Shown: positions 57,463 to 64,000 of the stretch, piece by piece
Layout of the letters: each line of letters starts with the position of its first letter
Position numbering within the stretch: the first letter of the stretch is position 1
From: Comamonas halotolerans
Lineage (GTDB): Bacteria; Pseudomonadota; Gammaproteobacteria; Burkholderiales; Burkholderiaceae_C
DNA length: 64,000 nt
Direction of reading: 5' to 3'
NCBI RefSeq assembly: GCF_030162935.1
Contig: NZ_JASAUZ010000001.1
Location: 656,186 to 720,185, forward strand
The notes under the pieces: generated by a model
What the model saw: the letters and a program-made list of their open reading frames with translations, nothing else
Databases searched by the model: none
What the model was told of the DNA's origin: nothing
Translations under genes and position numbers: made by a program

Positions 57463-58458
57463 GTGTTTGATTCCTCCCTCATTTTTACGCGCCGTCATGG
57501 TCTGAAGGCACTCGCTGTTGCCGCACTGTCTGTCGCCGGTATTGCTCCCGCTGCTGCACAGAACTACCCCAACAAACCCATCAACATCATTGTTCCCTTC
57601 TCTGCTGGCGGTACCACCGACATCCTGGCGCGCATTGTCGGCCAGGCACTGGGCAACGACCTCGGCCAAAGCGTCATCATCGACAACCGCCCAGGTGCTG
57701 GCGGCAACATTGGTGGTCAGGCAGCTGCACGTGCAGCTGCCGATGGCTACACCCTCTTCATGGGCACCGTAGGAACGCATGCCATCAATGCAGCGCTTTA
57801 CAAGAAGATGCCTTTCGACCCCATCAAGGACTTTGCCCCCTTGAGCCGCGTGGCCAATGTTCCCAACTTGCTGGTGGCTCACCCCAGCCAACCCTACAAG
57901 ACGGTCCAGGAACTGATCAGTTATGCCAAGGCCAACCCTGGTGTTGTGAACTTTGGCTCCTCGGGCAGCGGCAGCTCCATCCATCTTTCCGGCGAATTGT
58001 TCAAGACCATGGCTAAGGTCGATATGGTGCACGTCCCCTACAAGGGCAGTGCCCCCGCCGTGACCGATTTGCTGGGCAACCAGATTGCGATCATGTTTGA
58101 CAACATGCCCTCGGCCATTCAGCACGTGCGTTCCGGCAAGCTGCGCCCCATCGCCGTCACGACCGCCAAACGCTCGCCCGAGTTGCCCGATGTACCTACC
58201 GTGGCAGAAGCAGGTGTTCCTGGATATGAAGCCACTTCATGGTTTGGTTTGTGGGCTGTCGCAGGTACTCCGCAACCTGTGATGGACAAATTGCATGCAT
58301 CGCTGAGCAAGGTGCTCAAAGACCCTGCCGTCATCAAAAAGATTGCAGACCAGGGTGGCGAAGTGACCATCGACACTCCCGCCCAGTTTGATGCCTTCAT
58401 CAAGACCGAAGCCACCAAGTGGGGCAAGGTCGTGAAAGAGTCTGGCGCAGAGGTTTAA
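57463..58458 (+). CDS. Bug-family (TctC) periplasmic substrate-binding protein
   Basis: A 331-residue Bug/TctC-type receptor. The family loop GGTTDILARIVGQAL and DNRPGAGGNIGGQAAAR (part) are clear. The signal peptide FTRRHGLKALAVAALSV resembles a twin-arginine signal (TRRxxLK), unlike most Bug proteins. The start at the GTG (57463) is 6 bases from AAGGAG; a TTG 3 bases earlier is less likely. No TctAB membrane genes adjoin it, which is normal for orphan Bug genes. The ligand is unknown. Confidence 0.88.
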   Translation: MFDSSLIFTRRHGLKALAVAALSVAGIAPAAAQNYPNKPINIIVPFSAGGTTDILARIVGQALGNDLGQSVIIDNRPGAGGNIGGQAAARAAADGYTLFMGTVGTHAINAALYKKMPFDPIKDFAPLSRVANVPNLLVAHPSQPYKTVQELISYAKANPGVVNFGSSGSGSSIHLSGELFKTMAKVDMVHVPYKGSAPAVTDLLGNQIAIMFDNMPSAIQHVRSGKLRPIAVTTAKRSPELPDVPTVAEAGVPGYEATSWFGLWAVAGTPQPVMDKLHASLSKVLKDPAVIKKIADQGGEVTIDTPAQFDAFIKTEATKWGKVVKESGAEV

Positions 58459-58506
58459 GCGTCCGACAGGCAGCTGATCTCCGCTGCCGTTGTCTCCTCC
58501 TTTGAC

Positions 58507-58542
58507 ACGCCGGGTTGCATTGCGCACTCGGCGTTTTTTTTA
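58507..58542 (+). terminator. Intrinsic terminator of the catabolic operon
   Basis: The stem ACGCCGGGT…ACTCGGCGT is followed by TTTTTTTTAT, 48 bases after the Bug-type gene stop. Confidence 0.85.
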
Positions 58543-58610
58543 TTTCCGATCATTGAAAGCCCGGCGCCTCATGAGACCGGCGCGCTTGGCGTGCCACTAA
58601 CACCACGGTT

Positions 58611-60572
58611 CTAGTTGCCCGCAACTGGAAGGCTCGCCCCTTTGGCACGTAACCAATCTGCAGTATTTCCCGACACCAGGTCCGTGATGTAAATAGCAGC
58701 ACCTTGTGCCTGTGCAGTTTCCAGCATGGCCTCCAGCAGGCTCCTTGTCCCCATGTTCTGCATGGCCTGGTCGGCAAACTGAGCACCAAGCTTCACATAG
58801 CTCGGTTGTATTTGCGGCAACTGAGGCAATGCCATCGGTGACTGGTCCAAACGACGTAATCCCACTTTTGCACCAGCTTTAACCATTGCATTGCAAAAAG
58901 CCACCGCCTTGCTTGGCGTAGCTTCCAAAGCAAACGCGTCAATCTCAAAAATCAACTTCGGAAGTACATCCCGCCAGCCTTCTTCCAGTAGCTGTGTGCC
59001 CATGTGCTCTGCAAAATTCGACTGCTCCAACGAGGGCAGAGAAATCCGCAGCACCATCGTGTTATGTGGATTCAATGCCAGCCACCGTATGGCCAGTTGC
59101 ACCGCCTTCAAATCAAATTCTGCAGACAGGCCCAACCGAACTACTGCAGGCAGAAACAAAGCAGCTTCGAGCACATTGCCGTCGGCTTCATGCAACTGCA
59201 AAGCTGCCTCTTGCCACTTCTGCGTATCCACCTGCGAAGTGTAAGTTTGTGACTGCACCGTCAAGCTCAGTTGCTGTGGATGCCGCAATGCGCTGTGCAA
59301 CACATCTTGCCATTGCCCTTCGCCTGCGTGATGCGTTACAACACTGGTAGCTGCGAGCTCCGTATATTCCACCTCTCCATGCCCTGCACTCTCCGCACGC
59401 ATCAAAGCCTGATCCAGACGCACCAGGACGTTGCTGATCTGGTCACCATCTGCATACGCTGTCAGTGCGAATGCCCAACGCGACCATTGGTCAGCCTCCA
59501 GACGCAAGCGCAAGGGCTGCAACATCTGACGCAGCTGCTGCACAACTTTCATGGCAGACATACTGGGCATCCCCGGTAAAAGTACCGCAAAGTCACTACC
59601 GTTGATGCGAGCCAGCAATGCATGCTCCAAATTCTTGTGCATCAACACATTGCGTACTTGCTGTGCAATACCTTTCAGCCAGTCATCCACATCCTGGCGT
59701 TTGTACATGCTGTTGAGCCCTTGCAAATCACGCTGTCGCACCAGCAGCACATATCCATGTGTCTCGGAGCCGCCCTGCAAACGCTTCTTGAGCTCATTCA
59801 CAAAATACTTGCGGTTGGGCAACTGCGTGACCGGATCACAATTCGTTTCCAGCTCCAGACTCTCAATGCGTTCTTGCTGCAGCTTTTCGGTGTGCTGCAC
59901 ACGCTCATGGGTGGTTTGAATAGCGCTTGTCACCGCTTGCAACTCTTGCAGCTGTGCCGACTGAACATGCCTTTCTTCTTGCTCCATACCAATGCGCATG
60001 ACCTGCCCAGCCACCTCATCTGCCAGGACACGCCGGAACCAGCGCAACAGATAGCCTACAAAAATGGCCCAAGCAAAACCTGCAGCCACAATCAAGGCGG
60101 TCATTTTGACGCTGCTGATCCACAAGGCTTCTTGCGCCACCTGGTTATCTACCGTCACAGACACAAAGCCCAGCTGCTTCCATCCATTACTCACAGCGCG
60201 CTCCGCTTGTGCGCTGGGCAAAGGCATCAACCACTGAAACCACCGAGGCGCACGCTCTTGGCGCAAGTCCTCCAATTGCTGGCGTTCAAACAAGGTCTCT
60301 CCGTCCGGTGCAACCATTCGCACTGCATCGAACTGTCCGGTATCAAACAATGCAGACATCAACAGCTCCTGTGTCACCGGATCCTGATTGGCCGGCTGTG
60401 ACAAGGAAAGAGCCAAAGCTGTCACCGCATTTTCACTTTGGCTATGTAGCTGATCCCCCAGATAACTACGTGCGCCATCCAGGCTGAAGAGCAAAGTCCC
60501 AGCCAATATGCCCAATAGCGCAATGGAGAGACTCAGCAAAAGTTGTCGCAGCAAGGACATGGGTTTCTTCAT
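58611..60572 (-). CDS. lapD: LapD-like inner-membrane c-di-GMP receptor
   Basis: LapD (653 residues) senses c-di-GMP and holds the protease LapG away from the adhesin. Domains in order: two membrane helices around a periplasmic LapD/MoxY domain (about residues 5–175), a HAMP region, a degenerate GGDEF domain (the motif reads NGSDF) and a degenerate EAL domain (EAA in place of EAL). Neither site should be catalytic, as expected of a receptor. The start at MKKPMSLLRQ is fixed by its 4-base overlap with the lapG stop and by AAGAAGGG upstream. Confidence 0.92.
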   Translation of the reverse strand: MKKPMSLLRQLLLSLSIALLGILAGTLLFSLDGARSYLGDQLHSQSENAVTALALSLSQPANQDPVTQELLMSALFDTGQFDAVRMVAPDGETLFERQQLEDLRQERAPRWFQWLMPLPSAQAERAVSNGWKQLGFVSVTVDNQVAQEALWISSVKMTALIVAAGFAWAIFVGYLLRWFRRVLADEVAGQVMRIGMEQEERHVQSAQLQELQAVTSAIQTTHERVQHTEKLQQERIESLELETNCDPVTQLPNRKYFVNELKKRLQGGSETHGYVLLVRQRDLQGLNSMYKRQDVDDWLKGIAQQVRNVLMHKNLEHALLARINGSDFAVLLPGMPSMSAMKVVQQLRQMLQPLRLRLEADQWSRWAFALTAYADGDQISNVLVRLDQALMRAESAGHGEVEYTELAATSVVTHHAGEGQWQDVLHSALRHPQQLSLTVQSQTYTSQVDTQKWQEAALQLHEADGNVLEAALFLPAVVRLGLSAEFDLKAVQLAIRWLALNPHNTMVLRISLPSLEQSNFAEHMGTQLLEEGWRDVLPKLIFEIDAFALEATPSKAVAFCNAMVKAGAKVGLRRLDQSPMALPQLPQIQPSYVKLGAQFADQAMQNMGTRSLLEAMLETAQAQGAAIYITDLVSGNTADWLRAKGASLPVAGN

Positions 60573-61264
60573 ACATCGAACCCTTCTTGGCGCATACGCA
60601 CCAGCAGATTTTTCCAACGGTTGATGCGATCTGATGACGCGGACCGCGCTCCGCCAACGTACACCGCTTCGGCATCAAAACTAAATACAGGTGTGAGATC
60701 GGTACGTTGGCTCGCAACTTGTATGCTGCCCACCAGGTTATCCAACACCAGAGGATCTACTTGGGGACTGGCATAAAAGCCCAGCACCATGTGCGCCACA
60801 CTGCGCTGGCTCCCTATCCCTCCAACCCTCGCACGAACGTAGATCAAGCGCATTTGCTGTGCGGGTACCCCTAGTCGAATCAGTGAAAAATATTTGCCAA
60901 TGACAAAGTCTTCGCAGTCGCCAGTGCCTTTGCCCAGGCTCTCAATGGGTGTGGCCCAGTAATCCGCCTCATTCCAGATTTGCTGATCAACGCCAGCTAA
61001 GACATGGATATTCCAAAAATCATTGATGGCTGCAAGCTGCTGACCAATTTCGCGCCCCTGCTGAAGTTGCAGAATTTGCATCCATGCCTGCAAACGCTTT
61101 AGCCCTGGCTGACCAAAGCGCTGCTGCATGCTCGATTGCAGGCTCTGCGCATTCCAGGCTATGGACACCGGTGCCAGCGCTGCACAAATCATCGTCGCCG
61201 CGCCGGACAGCAACGCACGGCGACTGAGCTTTTGATGCCTTGGCTGGAGCTGCAATCGGTGCAT
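60569..61264 (-). CDS. lapG: LapG-like periplasmic cysteine protease
   Basis: LapG (231 residues) is a calcium-dependent transglutaminase-fold protease that cuts the N-terminal retention part of LapA-type adhesins. The catalytic triad is C117 (GTGDCEDF), H158 (SVAHMVLG) and D175 (LVLDNL), at the spacing of the Pseudomonas enzyme. The N-terminus KLSRRALLSGAATM is a twin-arginine-like signal followed by a hydrophobic core. I start at MHRLQLQPRH; an in-frame ATG 57 bases upstream is less likely. The stop overlaps lapD. Confidence 0.92.
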   Translation of the reverse strand: MHRLQLQPRHQKLSRRALLSGAATMICAALAPVSIAWNAQSLQSSMQQRFGQPGLKRLQAWMQILQLQQGREIGQQLAAINDFWNIHVLAGVDQQIWNEADYWATPIESLGKGTGDCEDFVIGKYFSLIRLGVPAQQMRLIYVRARVGGIGSQRSVAHMVLGFYASPQVDPLVLDNLVGSIQVASQRTDLTPVFSFDAEAVYVGGARSASSDRINRWKNLLVRMRQEGFDV

Positions 61265-61320
61265 GGTTCCCAAAGTAGATGACGGAGATGTGATAGCTGA
61301 CCAACGGCCTTGCGAGAACA

Positions 61321-61348
61321 AAGAGCGCTTGCAGCTGCAAGCGCCCTT
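61321..61348 (-). terminator. Hairpin terminator after the adhesin gene
   Basis: The 20-base palindrome GCGCTTGCAGCTGCAAGCGC (61325–61344) with AAAG…CTTT flanks lies 24 bases after the adhesin stop. The T-tract on the minus strand is short, so some read-through into lapG is likely. Confidence 0.65.
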
Positions 61349-61371
61349 TTACCATCACAAACGACGACTCT

Positions 61372-64000
61372 TTATTGATCCACTCGCAATTTGCCTTGCT
61401 GAATCAAGTCATTGATCAGCTGATTCTGGTCATTGCCAGTTACCAAGTTGACGTTCTCCAGGGTAATTTGCTGGTCAAAGTTGCTCCCCCCGGCACCCAG
61501 GACGCCAGTGGTTGAAACCTTGATCACAGTATGGGTCTGCGATCCACTGGTTTCGGTGCTGAAATGCAGGAACTTGGTGAGATCTGCTCCAGTCTCCCCT
61601 TGCAAAAGATCGCTCAAATCCAAGACATCTTTTCCGTTGGCAGAACCAGTTGCCATGCCGAAGTCTTTGACGACGTCCTTCGCAGGGGCTGCAACGGTGC
61701 CTGCATCCCCGGCTTTCCACAAGAAAATGTCGTCCCCGGCTCCTCCCACCAAGGTATCAAATCCCTTGCCGCCAATCAAGGTGTCATTGCCGGTGCCGCC
61801 GTACAGGATGTCTGCACCTTCACCACCATCCAGAATGTCATTGCCACCTTGACCATAGAGGATGTCATCCCCCTTGCCACCTAGCAAGGTTTCATTACCC
61901 CCACGGGGATCATTCGCGACATTGAATCTCTCATGGTTCGCCTGGATATAGTCATACAGCTCTGCATTGGTTGCAGCATGACCATGCTTGGCAGCCAGGA
62001 AGTATTGCAAGGCCAGCAAACCTGAACCATTTGGCAAGTTGGCAGGCCTGCCACCAGCAATTTCATTCCATGGCAAGACCGTTCCATCTGTATTGATCGT
62101 GTCGCCAAACAAGATGTCATTGCCATCACCGCCGTCTATGATGTCATTGCCCACCGGCAATGGATCGGTGATGGAGCTTCCCCCTTGTAAGGCTGCTGCC
62201 AGTTCTTCAGCAGTATTCACAATTTGGGGCTCTCCAACAGAGCCTGTGACGTACTGTGTAGGACTCCACGGCCACTGCCCAGAGAAAGCCGCTGACCCTT
62301 GGCCCGTGGTATCCGAATTATCAAAGAACCTCAAGTAAGCTTCCGAAACGGATGATCCCATACCAATCGCATTCACCTTGCTGATCTTGCTCAGAGGTGC
62401 AAAAGAGGACACTGAGTCACGCATTGTTTCGTATGTGGTCGATGATCCAGTACCGGCCACATTATTCTGGTTATTGAGGTAGTAAGTCGGATTTCCATCA
62501 GTCAGAAAATATGTCAAGTTTTCAAAGCTGGAGGCGTTGGGCTGGGTTTGCAAGCCATTGAACCAAGAAACAGCACGATTGAAAGCGGCTTCATAATTTG
62601 TGCCCTCATTTGGCGCCGGCATGGACTTGATCGCGTCAATCAAAAGCTGTGCTTTTGACGCATTCAAGCCCTTTACTTCATAAGTCTTTTTGACTGTGTC
62701 ACTGAACGCTATCAATTGCACATTGACCACGCCATCATGGTTTTTGATGCCATTGACAAAACTTTCCAGCGCTTGCACAGCCAATTGGAAGCGATTCAAG
62801 CCTGGCGTCCCTGAAGGATCCTTCATGCTGCCTGAAACATCAACTACCAGTGCAATGTTGTAGTTCTTCCCTGGCTGTACGTTCGTAACAGTCCCGCCTG
62901 TATCGCCCAAGATCACATCATTGCCAGATCCCCCGGTCAGGGTCGACCCCTTGTTGTCGCCGGAAATCATATTGTTGGTCTTCATGACGAATTTGTACTC
63001 TGCGGACGTATCCACTCCACCGTCAGCAGTACCGCCTACGTCTTGCACCTTGAAGTTGAACGTTCCCTCCTGACCGTTGGTGGAGGGTGTGAACTTCAGT
63101 TTGCCTGCTGCAATATCGGCCACGCTGATAGAAGCTCCCGCGGTTACGCTGTTGCCATCTAATGTCAGCGTCCCGTTGGTTGGCAGTTTGGAAATGATCA
63201 CGCTCTTTTGCGCATCACCTTCCACAGGGTCCTGATAGGCAAAATCTGTGGCCTTGAACGTATAGACCTTGCCCGTTGTGACGTTGGCAGAAGCATCTGC
63301 CGAGGTTGGAGCATCGTTGACTGGCTTTACATCGATCACCAGAGTGGAAGACTCCGTCGCAATACCATCCGTGGCTTCATAGGTGACGGTTGGAACAGTA
63401 CCATTCCAGTTCGCGCTAGGAACAAATCTGAAGGCTCCATCTGCAGCAATCGTCAATACACCACTCGGCAGCGTTGCTGACTGACCCGCGTTGTACGTAT
63501 TGCCACCTACCGTAAAAGTCTTCACTGTCAAGGCTTGGTTGCTATCTGCCTCCGTGTCATTCGTCAGCACATTGCCGGCAATCGGTGTCGCCTGATCCTC
63601 CAGCCCCGTCGCAGAGTCACTCTCCAGCACTGGCAGCTTGTTGGTGTCTTTCACCACACCATCACCACTGTCACTGATCCCTGCAGGCAAGCTCTCGCCA
63701 TTCGCTGTGGAGCCAGACAAGGTTGCAGACAGCGTGATTGTCTCCGAGCCCTCATAGATGAAGTCCACCTTGGTCGGCACATGCACCTGGATACCACCCG
63801 TGGTGCCTGCGGGCACCGTGAAGCTGTAGTTACCGTTGGCATCTGGGCCAGACAAAGTTGCAGGACTGCCATTGATGCTGACACTCACAGCGCCCAAATC
63901 ATTTGCGGCATCAACTTGGCCACCGAGCTTGAACGTCATGGTGGTGTCCTTGTCCACGGCCTTGCTCAGCGCCATGTCAAACACCGCCGCCTTGCCTTCT
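61372..64000 (-). CDS. Large RTX adhesin (LapA-like), C-terminal part, 5' end beyond window
   Basis: About 876 C-terminal residues of a large repetitive surface adhesin. The frame is open to the window edge, so the N-terminal retention module and most repeats lie outside. Seen in order: a cadherin/Ig-like repeat end, VCBS-type repeats ([22 protein letters not shown], part), a von Willebrand A domain with [13 protein letters not shown], then RTX calcium repeats ([20 protein letters not shown], part) and a type I secretion tail. Next to lapG and lapD it fits a LapA-type biofilm adhesin. Confidence 0.9.
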   Translation of the reverse strand, partial: EGKAAVFDMALSKAVDKDTTMTFKLGGQVDAANDLGAVSVSINGSPATLSGPDANGNYSFTVPAGTTGGIQVHVPTKVDFIYEGSETITLSATLSGSTANGESLPAGISDSGDGVVKDTNKLPVLESDSATGLEDQATPIAGNVLTNDTEADSNQALTVKTFTVGGNTYNAGQSATLPSGVLTIAADGAFRFVPSANWNGTVPTVTYEATDGIATESSTLVIDVKPVNDAPTSADASANVTTGKVYTFKATDFAYQDPVEGDAQKSVIISKLPTNGTLTLDGNSVTAGASISVADIAAGKLKFTPSTNGQEGTFNFKVQDVGGTADGGVDTSAEYKFVMKTNNMISGDNKGSTLTGGSGNDVILGDTGGTVTNVQPGKNYNIALVVDVSGSMKDPSGTPGLNRFQLAVQALESFVNGIKNHDGVVNVQLIAFSDTVKKTYEVKGLNASKAQLLIDAIKSMPAPNEGTNYEAAFNRAVSWFNGLQTQPNASSFENLTYFLTDGNPTYYLNNQNNVAGTGSSTTYETMRDSVSSFAPLSKISKVNAIGMGSSVSEAYLRFFDNSDTTGQGSAAFSGQWPWSPTQYVTGSVGEPQIVNTAEELAAALQGGSSITDPLPVGNDIIDGGDGNDILFGDTINTDGTVLPWNEIAGGRPANLPNGSGLLALQYFLAAKHGHAATNAELYDYIQANHERFNVANDPRGGNETLLGGKGDDILYGQGGNDILDGGEGADILYGGTGNDTLIGGKGFDTLVGGAGDDIFLWKAGDAGTVAAPAKDVVKDFGMATGSANGKDVLDLSDLLQGETGADLTKFLHFSTETSGSQTHTVIKVSTTGVLGAGGSNFDQQITLENVNLVTGNDQNQLINDLIQQGKLRVDQ

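Overview
The window is chromosomal DNA of a betaproteobacterium of the order Burkholderiales, most likely family Comamonadaceae and close to Comamonas. This rests on gene order (mlaFEDACB–yadGH–ibaG–murA–hisGD … hisCBHAFIE–HIT–tatABC–S1C protease; sspBA next to petABC; zapD–yacG; argJ–secA) and on protein character. No rRNA, prophage, integron or CRISPR array is visible. Most of the window is conserved core genome on the minus strand. Three accessory patches stand out: a toxin–antitoxin pair plus lipoprotein wedged into the histidine genes, a RAYT-type transposase with AT-rich inverted repeats beside gltB, and a catabolic island at about 48.9–58.5 kb.

Layout. 0–1.5 kb: 3' part of zapD, yacG, and the convergent mutT. 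1.5–6.7 kb (minus): DUF815 ATPase, argJ, secA. 6.9–7.5 kb: a DUF721 gene and two identical tRNA-Thr(UGU) genes. 7.5–11.7 kb (minus): sspB, sspA and the cytochrome bc1 operon petABC. 11.8–17.1 kb: mscL, pdxA, a Nif3 protein, an MHS-type MFS transporter, and a divergent DegS-like protease. 17.3–20.5 kb (minus): tatC, tatB, tatA, HIT protein, patatin. 20.5–32.2 kb (minus): the histidine pathway hisG, D, C, B, H, A, F, I, E, interrupted by a lipoprotein, an RHH–PIN toxin–antitoxin pair and a hexose-6-phosphate mutarotase, with murA upstream. 32.3–38.2 kb (minus): ibaG, an ABC-2 exporter and the complete Mla phospholipid transport operon. 38.4–40.8 kb (minus): a polar amino-acid ABC transporter. 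41–48 kb: a DUF3293 gene and gltBD (glutamate synthase). 48–49.8 kb: RAYT transposase and an IclR regulator. 49.8–58.5 kb (plus): pcaI, pcaJ, pcaF, pcaD, a cyclase-family hydrolase, a YciI protein, an SDR, an AtoE-type transporter, muconolactone isomerase and a Bug-type binding protein. 58.6–64 kb (minus): lapD, lapG and the C-terminal 870-odd residues of a large RTX adhesin running off the window.

How the parts fit. The catabolic island holds the lower beta-ketoadipate route (muconolactone to enol-lactone to 3-oxoadipate to succinyl-CoA plus acetyl-CoA) without the ring-cleavage or muconate-cycloisomerase genes. Its extra hydrolase, SDR, YciI protein and two transport proteins suggest an unassigned upstream substrate. 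LapD, LapG and the adhesin form a c-di-GMP-controlled adhesin-retention module. Several exported proteins here (Rieske protein, LapG, the Bug-type protein) carry twin-arginine-like signals, and tatABC is in the same window.

Regulatory DNA read directly: a 31-bp double palindrome before the toxin–antitoxin pair; an AcrR/TtgR-like palindrome overlapping a predicted mla promoter; three IclR-type half-sites between the IclR gene and pcaI; an inverted repeat abutting a predicted MFS promoter; and about fifteen intrinsic terminators that define the operons. The pathway assignment of the catabolic island and the identity of the operator-binding proteins are inference.
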